Source: Ectocarpus siliculosus (taxonomy: Eukaryota; Sar; Phaeophyceae; Ectocarpales; Ectocarpaceae). From it: 46,011 nt of DNA. The notes beneath the pieces are model-generated. The model saw nothing but the letters and a program-made list of their open reading frames with translations, had not been told where the DNA came from and searched no databases. The stretch covers positions 6,404 through 52,414 of the forward strand of contig FN649755.1 in the NCBI GenBank assembly GCA_000310025.1. The letters run 5' to 3'. Shown piece by piece: positions 12,001-20,565 of this stretch. Both the position numbers and the translations under genes were made by a program. Each line of letters opens with the position of its first letter. Position 1 is the first letter of the stretch.

Positions 12001-15000
12001 CAAAAATCTCAACAGCCACGCGATGGCACCATTGTCTCGGCAGGAAATATTTCTGCGGTCTTTGTTGTACTTGGAATATTTTTGGGTCTTCTCGAGGAGA
12101 AAGGTTTACCTTGTCGTCGATGTTTGAGTGGGGTCATTGGGTGGTCGCTGTCCTGATGTGATTGGCTAGCGACAGCAGCGGCTGCAAAGTTGGCAGCAGG
12201 TCGATGTCTTTCTACGTACTGTCCATTGTACCCCGGGGAGGTCAAGCAGACATCACGATTTCTTTCTCCTGGTACAAGAAAATATGGTGTTCCGCGTTGT
12301 TGCGGTTTCGTATGTTTTGTAGTGAACAGGCAAACAGAAGCGAGCATTTTGGTTGTATGATATTCCCCCGCGTGTTCGTGCACAAAGAGGAGTGGTGCCA
12401 AATAAATACCAAATCTCCCGAATTTCCCTTTTTTTCTGGTGGTAATAATTTGCGGGCTACGTGGCAACACCCCGACGGCAGATCTCCGACCGGTCATCAG
12501 ACGTCACAATCTACGACAATCTGAGGTGAAATTTCACAGAGCTGTTTGTTCTTCACCCCCGTCATTTGTTCCCGTACTGTATGTATGTCTATTTCTTTCG
12601 TCTGCAGAGTACGGTTCGCAGGGCGATGGCGGGCTGCAAGGGCTACCGGCCTTCGGAGATCTCGGAGATTCCTCCAGCCGTGCCGCGTGGCAGGACCTGG
12701 CTGCTACGTACTCGCTGCCTGCGGGTGGCGGAAGCGGATACGACGAAGAGAGCAGCGATGGCGAGGTATGCGTGCCACACAAGATAACACCCCCTGGACC
12801 GATTTTCAAAGACCGATTTATCAACAGCAGCAAGAGTCGCAGCGCCGAGAATGGCGGCGTCGAAGCCGCCCGGTCGAGTACTTCTATGCCGGTATTCCGC
12901 AAGAATAACCGCTGTTGTACGACCGTATACACAAGATAACACACCCCCTGGACCGATGTTCAAAGCTCGATTTATCAACAGCAGAAAGAGTGGCAGCGCC
13001 GAAAACGGTGCGGTTGAAGCGGTCTAGTCGAGAGCTCTCCGAAAACGTGTCGTTTCGTTTGTGTATCTTCTTCGTCGTGGAGTAATCGGGCTTTGAAAAT
13101 CGGTCCAGGGGGTGTGTTATCTTGTGTCACGTCGTATACGGTATTGTGGCTGTGGTTATGACCGCTGCGGTTGTCGTCAATCAATGTGAAAGCAACGACA
13201 ACACAATACATCCGGGCATCGCGTGCTCCCGGCTAAAGACGGCGTGCTGCCAACCCGGAGTGTCCTTTATTTTTGACGTCCTTATGACGGGAGGGCGACT
13301 GTGACTCTCCGTCCCACCATCCCTGTTCTTGGAGGAGGGTGTCGTTATGCGGCTTCTCCATCGTACCAGGGGTTTCGAGGCTCACTGAATTTCTTCACTG
13401 CCAATGACTGTAGGCGCCAACTGTATAGCCCTACGCCTTTGCCCAACCCCGGACCATCGGCAGAGCAACGCCGGGGGGACCTCGCCGCCGCCGCCGCCGC
13501 TCCCGGTCCGCGGGGACTCCGTGGGATCATCCCGTGATGGCAGTGGGTATGTCCGCAACAACCGCAGCAGCACCAGCAGCCCCCAAGGTCCTCTGGTGCA
13601 AGACTTGCTCTCGGACGAGTTCGTGGGACCGGGAAGCGGAGGCAGCGCTAGCCCTAACCCGTTCCAAGGTGGGTGATGAGCGAGACAATGTGGAATACGG
13701 TATGGTTCCATGGATACAATGCGGCCCCGGGAAACGGACGCGGCGCTAGCCCTAACCCGTTCCAAGGTGAGTGATGAGCCAGACAATGTGGAATACGGTA
13801 TGGTTCCATGGATACAATGCGGCCCCGGGAAAAGGACGCGGCGCTAGCCTTAACCCGTTCCAAGGTGAGTGAGATGCTGTGGAATATGGTATCGTCGCAT
13901 GGATACATTGCGGCCTCGGGAAGCGGCCGCAGCGCTAAATAGCCCTAACCCATTCCAAGGTGAGTGAGATAATGTGGAATTTTCATGTGTACGTCGCCGC
14001 CCATTATTGTTGCCGCTGCTGCCGCTGCTGTGACTCATCCTGCCTTCTACCCCCGACACCCATCCTAAAATGGCGCGCAACCCTCGCTTTTGTTGCTGCT
14101 GCTGCTGCTGCCGCTGCTGCGACTCCTCCTGCTCTCTACTCCAACGCCCATCCAATTCAGGCCGGCAATCCTTGGACGACAACGGCTTTCCAGTGCAAGA
14201 GGCGTCTTCGGGCTTGTCCACCGCGGTGGTCGGTTACACTTCCTCCCCGAAGTCGCTGGCACCACCGCCACCATCACCATGGGAGGTCCCTGGCCAGGTG
14301 AAGACGCTTTTTTTTTTCTTCTTCTAGGGTAACGCATTTTTTGTAGATGGGCGGATTTTTCTGTTCAAGTGCGAATGTGTTGGGCGTCTTTGCAGTCGGT
14401 GGGGGAGAAACATGCTGGACTCCCCCGGAAGAGGTTTTTCTTACAAACCAGGAAGTCATAGGTGGACAATAACGGTATATATTCACAGTTGACCAAGGCA
14501 TGCACTCCGTCGCTTACATTCGTACCCAGGTCGTTCGCCGGCGTGCTTGACTTTTTTTTTTTCGTTATTTGAAGGTGGTGGACGAAGCCCATCTCTTCCT
14601 TATGCTTATCTCATCACGCCTTGTTTGACGCGCAACGTTTGAAAGGTACCATTCTGGTGCCGAAAGAAAACATACATACCTTCCTTCGTCGCTCGCGGTG
14701 GCTTTTTTTTTTTCAACGGATACCATCCATTACAAAGTGGTGGTGGTTCCGATATATCGCGGTCCCGATGAACACGGTTCCCGAGGTAGTCGCGGTAAAT
14801 TGCTATTCAGGGACATTTCCCCGTAGGGCGGTTCCTGATGTACCGCGGTTATTGACGGTTTTCACGTTTTTTCTTATTCTGGTGGGTTACCGGTGAGAGC
14901 AAAATTGAAGGAGGAAATATACTCACCTTTCCAACCCTAGACGCAGCCAGTTCACAATTCCAGCATTTGCCATCTCTCCTACAGATATCAGAGGCAATTT

Positions 15001-17040
15001 TAAAGTCCTTCCACGCTTGTTGCTTACCCCGTTCCAATCACTCGACTGAAACACGTGTTCTCCTCTCAACCCCCTGACTGCCGTTACAGTAACGGGTTCA
15101 CTGCACAATTTCCACCACTTTCCATCTCTCCTAAAGATATCAGAGGCAAAATCAACGTCATACCACGCTTGTGGCTTCCCCCGTTCCAATCACCACGGAA
15201 AGAAGACGTGTTCTCCTGTCAACCCTCTGACTGCAGCACCAGCAGCAACAGCAACCAGCTCGCTGCACCACTTCCAGCAGCTCCCATCTCTCCTATTGAT
15301 TTGATATCAGAGGAAAATGTAACGTCGTTCCGCGCTTGTTGCTGCCCCACTTCGAATCACGACAGGAGGAAGACCCGTTCTCCTCTCAAGCCCCTGACTT
15401 CAACAACAACAAACAGTTCGCTGCACAACCGCCCCCACCGCAGCCCCCACTCCCGGCTCCCTCGGCGGCGCCATCATCTCTCGGCCTTGAAACAGCCGCC
15501 AACCCACCCACCCCGCCGCTTCCGCCGCCTCCGGCGTCGACGGCGTACTCAACAGTCTCGGCACCGGCACCGGGACCGGCACCGGCGGCGGCGGCGTACT
15601 CAACAGTCTCGGCACCGGCACCGGCACCGGCACCGGCACCGGCGTCGGCGGCGTACTCAACGGTCTCGGCACCGCAGACGTCGCAGCAGCAGCAGCAGCA
15701 GCCGCCGCCGCCGCCACCGGCATCAACAACTTCATCGTCGTCGTCGTTACGACCGAGTCAGCTTTTCGCTCCCCCCGCACCGGCCTCGGCATCATCCGTG
15801 AAACCCAGCCAGATCTTCGCGGGACGTACCAGCGTCGGGGGGGGCGGCACCGCAGGCGGTGGGGGCGGGATTTCGCGGGGGGTGGGGGGTGGGGGTGGAG
15901 TTCCAACGTCGACCGGGGGGGTGGCGGGACTCGTGGGGAGGTTCGAGCGAGCGTCACCTACACCCTCAGGACCGGTGAGGGACTCCGTGTTTGGGATTGA
16001 TTTTTCAGAATATATGTGCCTTTTTTTTTAGTATACCTTGTTTAAGGGAAGTTAATCTATGGCCACGGGAATCGACTGCGTCAAGTGCTAAATCAGTACA
16101 CGGGCAGAAGGAGGTACTAGATAGAGAGATCAGAACGGTTTTTAATATTGCGAAGACAACACTATCAAATCACAGCTAGACTACCTGTTCTAGATCATTC
16201 CACAGTCGAAGGGCATGTGTCAAAGTCTTTGCAGCGAGGTTGTTGTGGAAAGAGGATCATGTTTGGGAGTGTAGGCCTAGGTGTGGTAGTCTTCTGCGAT
16301 ATGCACCCAACCACTCAGGACCAGTGAGGATCATGGTTGGTACCATAGGTGACACAAGCTACCACACCCCGTGGACCGATTCCCAAAGCTCGAGTATTTA
16401 GTCCACGACGAAGAGGAGGATGCCAAAATTAATTCGCATGCTTTCGGACAGATCTAAACGAGCCGGTTCAACGCCGCCAATTCCGGCACCACCACCACCA
16501 CTCTCTCTACTGCGGAGTGACCCATCCCTCGCCTCCCGGTTTCTTTTGGCAGGTGACGGGCCAAGCGCAAAGCCATGCAACCAAGGGGGGTGTGCAGGAG
16601 ATGCGCCCTGGACGCGCATACGGGCAGCACATGCTGCAGCCGGTAGCTCGCCAGCAGGCATCGGCGGTGCCCGCACCAGAGCCGCAGCCGCCGCAGCAGC
16701 AGCAGCCGTCGGCACCGCCGCCGCAGCAGCAGCCGTCGGCACCGCCGCCGCAGCAGCAGCAAGCGTTGAGCTGGCAGCAGCAAGGCATGCAGAGACATTC
16801 GCAGCAGCACTTGGGTCACCAGCAGGTGGCGCGGCAGCAGAGCGAGGCCATGCAGCAAAGGGCGCAAGCGGGACAGCAGATGTGGCAGCAGCAGCAGCAG
16901 CAGCAACAACAATATCCTCAGCCACAACAGCAACCACCTCCGCCTCAGGAACTTTTTGCACAACCGCCACCGCAACTACAGCAGCAACATTATATGCAGC
17001 AGCAGCAACAGCAACTGCAGCAGCAGCAATTTTGGCTACC

Positions 17041-17078
<38 letters not shown>

Positions 17079-17359
17079 TGCAGCAGCAGCAGCAATACCA
17101 ACCGTTACAAAACGCCTACGCACCTGGCGACCCCCAGTCGTGTCACGCCCCCCCTCCTCAGGGGGGGCAGGCGTTTGGCCCCGCTTCTTCCACTCAATGG
17201 AACCAGCAGCAGCAGCAGCAGCAGCAGCAGTACCAGCAGCAGCAGTACCCCCAACAGCAGCAGCAGTTGACTGGAGCCAACTTTGTTGGGCCGAACAACA
17301 GCCAAGGTGTGAATAGGCCCGCGAGTGAAGACATTCAGGATCCATTCGCCGGCCTTTAG
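3067..17359 (+). CDS. DENN-ENTH fusion protein with endocytic motif tail (3' part of gene)
   Basis: Proposed exons: 3067-3175, 4112-4211, 4664-4795, 5849-5989, 6643-6739, 7284-7509, 8222-8330, 9316-9393, 9944-10151, 10671-10792, 10893-10997, 11078-11259, 12608-12765, 13464-13668, 15373-15974 and 16553-17359. All 15 junctions agree in phase, and the sum is an exact number of codons (1126 residues plus stop). Seen in order: the end of a DENN domain, an ENTH/ANTH-like domain, a Ser/Pro/Gly-rich linker with NPF and DPF motifs, and a Gln-rich tail ending in DPFAGL. Known for the families: DENN proteins activate Rab GTPases, ENTH proteins bind phosphoinositides and clathrin adaptors, and NPF/DPF motifs bind EH domains and the AP-2 ear. 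Inferred role: a Rab activator built into the endocytic coat. The exon at 9944 needs a GC-AG intron. Exon edges near 10997/11078, 13464 and 15373 are the least certain. The 5' exons lie off the left edge. Two adjacent genes is the alternative. Confidence 0.68.
3284..3485 (+). mobile_element. SINE-like element C, copy 2 with a second partial copy
   Basis: It starts with GTATACCTTTTTAGGGTAAG and runs to an ACACCAACAACAAAAC tail near 3420. A second partial body follows (GACAGATGAAGG...GATCGGAACGG, 3423-3485) with its own short AAC-like end. It sits in the first intron of the fusion gene, about 110 bp after the exon. Confidence 0.65.
4500..4605 (+). repeat. Decayed copy of an acceptor junction in an intron
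   Basis: The sequence at 4508-4563 (TAGGCCACGAGGCGAGCG..., then GGAATGACGGGGATGGTATC) resembles the true exon start at 4661-4720 (CAGGCCTCGAGACGAGCGCG..., then GGCATGACGAAGGACGGCATC). The preceding stretches, GATGATGCACCATACGTCTG at 4450 and GATGATGTATCACACGTCTG at 4580, match as well. The unit is therefore about 150 bp long and spans intron end plus exon start. Confidence 0.7.
5270..5848 (+). repeat. Tandem copies of the acceptor of exon 5849
   Basis: Units of roughly 70-90 bp each contain a GTGAAATGTTGACCCCTGTC or GGATGGTGACCC block followed by CCTCGCATTCATGCA. The same block is the true junction at 5841-5875 (GCAGCAGTGGGATGGTGACC...). About eight units are visible, from 5270 to the exon; looser relatives reach back to about 4975. 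Confidence 0.75.
6120..6180 (+). repeat. Decayed copies of the donor of exon 5849-5989
   Basis: CCTTCATAAGGTAGCTGATC (6128) and CTTCATGAAGGTAAAGTGAC (6161) both resemble the true donor at 5981-6000 (CTTCATAAGGTAAGGTGACT). The intron therefore starts with three diverging versions of one exon end. Confidence 0.65.
6181..6510. repeat. Foldback element with perfect palindromes
   Basis: The outer arms, 6181-6247 and 6443-6509, are inverted copies (TATTCGGCGCAGGACACATC against GATGTGTCCTGCACCGAATA). Between them lie two identical perfect 30-bp palindromes, 6334-6363 and 6399-6428, centred on AACTAATCGATTAGTT, plus imperfect ones near 6275 and 6305. It lies in an intron and has no coding capacity. 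It could be a foldback transposon or a palindrome-amplified structure. Confidence 0.8.
7117..7260. repeat. CTG/GCT trinucleotide tracts
   Basis: Runs of (TGC)n at 7117-7142 and 7190-7215 with interrupted copies between them. They lie in the intron before exon 7284, and the apparent long Ala/Cys/Leu reading frames here come from the triplet repeat. Confidence 0.75.
7676..7803 (-). mobile_element. SINE-like element C, copy 3
   Basis: On the minus strand the body runs from 7803 (GGGGGTAAGTTAGCCTGTGACC) down to GAAGACAACAACGACAAC near 7676. The tail is short and mutated. Confidence 0.65.
9060..9315 (+). repeat. Tandem copies upstream of the acceptor at 9316
   Basis: GATGCTGTGGGTTGTTGACC (9080) and GTGCTGTGGGTTGTTGACC (9284) repeat, with looser relatives at 8875 and 9190. 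The last copy leads into the true CCCGCAG acceptor. Units also contain GATCGAGGTCA(A/C)TTT. Confidence 0.55.
9418..9565. repeat. Tandem repeat, about 30 bp
   Basis: About five units of ACGATATCATACCATACACT(A)CTTAATAGG or close variants. AT-rich, inside an intron, no coding signal. Confidence 0.85.
9773..9943 (+). repeat. Two decayed copies of the start of exon 9944
   Basis: The true exon starts TAG/GTGGCCGCACGCCATGG and continues GGCCTGAGGCTGCTGAAG. At 9857 there is a near-identical copy including the TAG acceptor (TAGGTGGCCGCACGCCATGG, then GACCTGAGGCTGCTGAAAGC). At 9773 there is an older one (GGTGCCCGCACGGCATCGGA). The older copies reach in-frame stops or intron-like sequence soon after their matching part. 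Confidence 0.85.
10125..10335 (+). repeat. Copies of the end of exon 9944-10151
   Basis: GAGGATCCGGGCCATGGCTC at the real exon end is echoed at 10209 (GGATCCGTGCCGTGGCCCGG) and 10293 (GGATCGGGGCCATGGCTCGG); a weak fourth match is at 10476. Each is followed by a GCG(A/T)GTT and T-rich stretch, so the donor was copied with the exon end. Confidence 0.8.
10913..11151 (+). repeat. Tandem duplication within the tail-coding exons
   Basis: GACATCTTTCGGCGAGTCCT (10947) and GGCATCTTTCGGCGACTCCT (11121) lie in matching contexts (AACCTGGCGGGACAG and AACCTGGTGGGACAG upstream, CTCTAACCACACG downstream). Both copies are open, reading GQTSFGESSNHT and GQASFGDSSNHT. Between them is a CACCG pentanucleotide array (11025-11056). 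Confidence 0.75.
11221..11660 (+). repeat. Four to five copies of the donor junction of exon 11078-11259
   Basis: The true end is TCGAGAAGCAAGTCTTCAGT...GCAGCG/GTAAG. Copies lie at 11332 (CTCGAGAAGCAAGTCTTCAG, then GTGAGTTC), 11438 (CTCTAGAAGCAAGTCTTCAG, then GTGAGTC), 11535 (TCGAGAAGCAAGTCTTCGCT, then GTAAGTC) and, weaker, 11626. Each keeps a donor-like GT, and three keep the SRSKSS reading. Confidence 0.85.
12774..12900. mobile_element. MITE family A, truncated copy
   Basis: The left terminal repeat (CACAAGATAACACCCCCTGG) and internal AAGAGTCGCAGCGCCGAGAA are present but the right end is missing. It begins a few bases after the donor of exon 12608-12765. The right neighbour is a complete copy. 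Confidence 0.7.
12930..13130. mobile_element. MITE family A copy
   Basis: Complete copy with termini ACACAAGATAACACACCCCC and GGGGGTGTGTTATCTTGTGT and the inner arms CAAAGCTCGATTTATC / GTAATCGGGCTTTG. Centre includes GAAAGAGTGGCAGCGCCGAA. Confidence 0.85.
13639..13975 (+). repeat. Four tandem copies of the NPF-coding donor junction
   Basis: The exon end GCTAGCCCTAACCCGTTCCA/AG-GTGGG is repeated about every 90-110 bp, at 13745, 13845 and 13936. Each time it is followed by GTGAGTGA and a GACAATGTGGAATACGG-type intron start. All copies keep CCTAACCC(G/A)TTCCAAG, which reads PNPFQ in the frame of the real exon. Confidence 0.9.
14900..15372 (+). repeat. Tandem copies of the acceptor side of exon 15373
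   Basis: Units of about 145 bp contain CATCTCTCCTA(C/A)AGATATCAGAGG, then CCACGCTTGT(T/G)GCTT, CCGTTCCAATCAC and GTGTTCTCCTCTCAACCC. They occur at 14970, 15117 and 15290; the last leads to the real exon (CCGTTCTCCTCTCAAGCCCC). The copy at 15180-15320 is open in the same frame (EDVFSCQPSD...), so it could itself be an exon in some transcripts. Confidence 0.8.
16031..16170 (+). mobile_element. SINE-like element C, copy 4
   Basis: Starts GTATACCTTGTTTAAGGGAA and ends GAAGACAACACTATC with almost no AAC tail. It lies in the last intron of the fusion gene. Confidence 0.65.
16350..16500. mobile_element. MITE family A, degraded copy
   Basis: The left end GGTGACACAAGCTACCACAC, CCGATTCCCAAAGCTCGAG and the central AGCCGGTTCAACGCCGCCAA match family A, but the order is partly broken and the right end is lost. 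Confidence 0.5.
16680..17262. repeat. CAG/CAA triplet tracts coding polyglutamine
   Basis: Many (CAG)n runs, the longest at 17041-17075, interrupted by CAA. The plus-strand frame of the fusion gene reads them as Gln; the shadow frames give Ala, Ser and Leu runs. Confidence 0.9.
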
Positions 17360-20300
17360 ACGTGTGTAGCGGTCCGTTGGGCCGGATTGGATGTATCCGT
17401 TGGACGGCTGTTGCGATGATGTTGGTCGTGCCGAAATGCACTACCTTGGGGTGGCGTCTAGCCGCTTGCGGATTGCCTCCCCCTGGCCTTGTTTTTGTCG
17501 ATCAAACCGCTGCGAGCATGACGAGATTTGGTGATACTTTTGGAGGGTGGGGGCTTACTATTGTTTTGCATGCCTTGGCGGTCAGACCGTTGACCACAAG
17601 AGGACGTAGCATTCGGAGGGTAACATGGGGGGATGTTGTTCCGACGGTTGGTCGGCGGCAATGTGTGTGCGATTGGTTCATTGGCAGCGGAACCACTGTA
17701 GCATGCTAACGGAAGCTCGCACGTTGCGTTATATTTGCAAGTATTTACTACTGTGTAGATGAACAAGGAGAGCCGGTCGCCTTGTGAAGGCCGGTGAGAT
17801 CGGGATGTACCGATGGAATGTTCAAGTCAGTTGTCTCATGTCGTCGTTGTCTTGAGGGAGTTTTGGTTTATTCATGCACGAATACGCGTGTATCAATATG
17901 TCGATGGTTAATGCTGTGTCTCACGAGTACAGTACTTACAGTGGTTGCGCACACTCTGTGGACATGTGCTCAGGGCAGATTGTAAGACACGTTTCGAAAA
18001 GAGTGGCGCGGCACGATGCTTCTGCTGTGAATCCGACCCTGCGCACCACAATGTTTTTGTGGGAGACGCTTCTGACGTTGGAGAGAGCGTCTAGCCGATG
18101 CTTGCGGACAGTCACTTGAAGCGTCAGGGGTCTGCAGAAGGGCTAGATGCCTGCTGCTACATAGTGAACAATCGATTCCATCAACGAACGCCTTCGTGAC
18201 CTCTGTGTAAAGTTCCATGAAGAAAGCGTTTCACCTGGCATTTTTATTTCCACTCTTGATTGCCTCCTTGGTCGAAACACCAAGAACAAGTATTGAAAGT
18301 GAGAGAGACAATGTTTGCTTCCAAATACGGGTATGTAACAACCACCACATGGAACGTGTTGGAAGCCGCGAAGGGCCTGTCTGCCGTGGAGCTAATTCCT
18401 TCTGCTTCTGCGTACAATGTACGACGACGATGAGGTCTATTCGAGCTAAAACTTGTCCTGGTTCGAGTGCCGGGATGAGCTACATATTGGGTCGGCAAAT
18501 ATCCAACAACAGTTGCCCGATCAAGCGTCATCGGGACTACTTCAGGCCCGGAATAAGAGACTTCAAAGAGACTTCAAAATCGGGTCGAGGCTCCATCCCT
18601 TATTTTGCGTCGAAGGACCAGCCGAAGTCGTCCATTTTCTTAAAAGGCATTTCGTACAAGTATTCCTTTGGACTATCGCGTCCTCCTGATGCTGTCATTT
18701 CTCATTTCTTTAATTTCTGGCTATAAGAATATGCATACAATAACACCAAACATTCGCAGCAGTGAGTAAAGCAGCCCGCGGAGGCGCCGAGTAGCTAAAT
18801 AGCGCGGAGGTGGGGGGGGCAGCGCCAACAGTCACTCTCCCTACGAAAAAAACGTTGTCCAGCTAAATAGGTACGGGGGGAGTGGGAGCACGGAAGGAGC
18901 AGCAGTGGAACGTTTCTTATTGGATACGCTCCGCCAGAAACCCTTGTTTCCCATGTATTGGGGGTATCGCACGATCATGTTTCTTATTGGAACGTTTGTT
19001 GTGTTGTGGCCGAGATTGAGCTATGTTTCTTAGTCTCTTTTTCTTATCTTTGGTAAAAAGTTAGTCTAATAAAAAGCCATTTTTTTGGATTTTTTCGCAA
19101 TTCCGCGCGGGCCCAAACTGCTGTTGTTTCCTCCGTGGGAGAGTCAAGCAAGGTAATATTTCTAGGGTTCGTTGTGGTCAGGGATTATCCCGGCAGTTTT
19201 TTCCCACCTTAGTCGGCGGTCCCGGTACTGGCGGTAGACACCATGTTTTGGTGTTACCGCGACCGGTGCAGGCGGTACGCGGAAAAACGAAAAACGGGTT
19301 TTATGTACCGCCAAAGAAGTACCGCCAAAGAAGTACCGCCAAAGAAGTACCGCCAAATTGCACACACACCCCTCCTGCCTGGGTGTCCGCCAAAAAACGG
19401 TCCCGACGACAACCAACCCTGAAAATTTCAGGTCATAGGTACATCTTGAAGGAAGCAAGTACCACCAAGACGGCGTTCTCTCGAATACTTGGAGGGCAGT
19501 ATTACGAGAGTGGAAACGCCTTTATGCTGGCGCAACCCGCGGCGTCTCATGTACGTCGCATCCACCTACTGCTGTGGTACATAGCAGTGTATTATTATGT
19601 CGCGCAACACGGACGATATATTTTTATATTTTTCTCTCCTCCAGGCTACCGCAGTGCATGTATGTGTGTGCCTACGGTCTTGGATCTAGCGCCGAATCCA
19701 CCCCACAGGGGAAACAGTCGTTACAGTACGAGAGTTGATTGTGGGGGGCTCTCGACTCATTGTACTCGCGTGTGAAACGTTGTTGAACCAGTTGAAGCCG
19801 AGAGAGAAACGCCTTGTTGTCGGCGGTTTCATGTTTCAAGGCTACCGTTTCAGACCATCCTTCGGAAAACAAAAGGGACGGTGGGTGGGGAAAAACTACA
19901 ACAGTGCTGCCAACCGCCTGTAGATCAGAGCTGTAGTGCGAGATGGTTTTGGGTCTGCTAATCCCGCGGCGATCAGTGAGCCTGTGCGCTTGCCCCCGGA
20001 ATGATCTGCCCCTTCGTCTGCTGCAGGTGGTCACCTTGCATATATATATCTTCCAGCTCGATTGATTGCTGCTCGAGTACATGGTGAAGAAGAATCAGCA
20101 ACATAGTGATGTGTCCTTGGAACGACCTTGGTGAGATGGTTCCAACTTCGACACCGCTGTCCGCTCTTTCTACTGCTGTGGCGGCAATGGCGGGCTTGGA
20201 TACATCCGTGTATCTGTTGTTTTACCGATCCATTGGGGTGTGGCATCTATTATAACGTCATCTGGTTGGGGTATACGTACTTGGATACGTCTTCCAACTG

Positions 20301-20565
20301 CGGGGACCCCACAGGCGCGTTTGCTGTGCACAGAGCATAGCACTTTGAGCACCGGGAAGCCTAGTGCAGGGAGCACCAGGAGACGCGTGGTTGGTTCTCC
20401 TTCCTCTGTGTCACTATCTTGTTCTTTACGGCGTGAGGTGGCGTGGCGACTTGCTCGGCCAATCCTTCTCTCGACAACCTAGACCAAAGACAACCACCAC
20501 CGCAAGCAAGGTCTGCTGCTACACCGCGGCCTTTGACGGTTACCACGGCAAGGAGCTGCAGCAGC
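17360..20565. other. Intergenic region between the fusion gene and MRPS9
   Basis: No exon chain or known family was recognised on either strand. The first few hundred bases should include the 3' UTR of the fusion gene. A 169-codon plus-strand frame at 18217-18726 starts with a hydrophobic stretch, but it has no family resemblance and no coding signature I trust. The 3' end should include the promoter and 5' UTR of MRPS9. Confidence 0.5.
19305..19356. repeat. Short tandem repeat AAGAAGTACCGCCAA
   Basis: Four copies in a row of a 15-16 bp unit, next to looser GGCGGT/ACCGCC elements from 19213. Confidence 0.85.

Larger units (their letters stand above)
10893..17359 (+). other. Disordered adaptor-type tail with NPF and DPF motifs
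   Basis: After the ENTH-like domain the protein is low in complexity. Exon 11078-11259 is rich in Ser, Gly and Asn. Exon 12608-12765 contains AFGDLGD and acidic DEESSDGE. Exon 13464-13668 ends QDLLSDEF...SPNPFQ, where NPF is an EH-domain ligand. Exon 15373-15974 starts with DPF (an AP-2 ear type motif) and continues as Pro/Ala repeats (AYSTVSAPAPAPAP) and Gly runs. The last exon is dominated by Gln coded by CAG/CAA runs and ends IQDPFAGL at the stop codon. This composition is typical of epsin and AP180 tails. Confidence 0.65.

Noticed and set aside
15055-15957. Arg/His-rich plus-strand frame and minus-strand frame over the Pro-rich exon
   Set aside because: They are alternative frames of GC-rich repeats; the frame with DPF and PAPAP repeats fits the phases on both sides.
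16398-17441. Minus-strand 347-codon Ala-rich frame and other long frames opposite the Gln-rich exon
   Set aside because: They are generated by the CAG tracts; the plus-strand frame alone joins in phase to the upstream exon and ends in DPFAGL.
18217-18726. 169-codon plus-strand reading frame with a hydrophobic N-terminus
   Set aside because: It has no family resemblance, no repeat of the pattern on a spliced chain, and overlapping frames of similar length; such frames occur by chance here.
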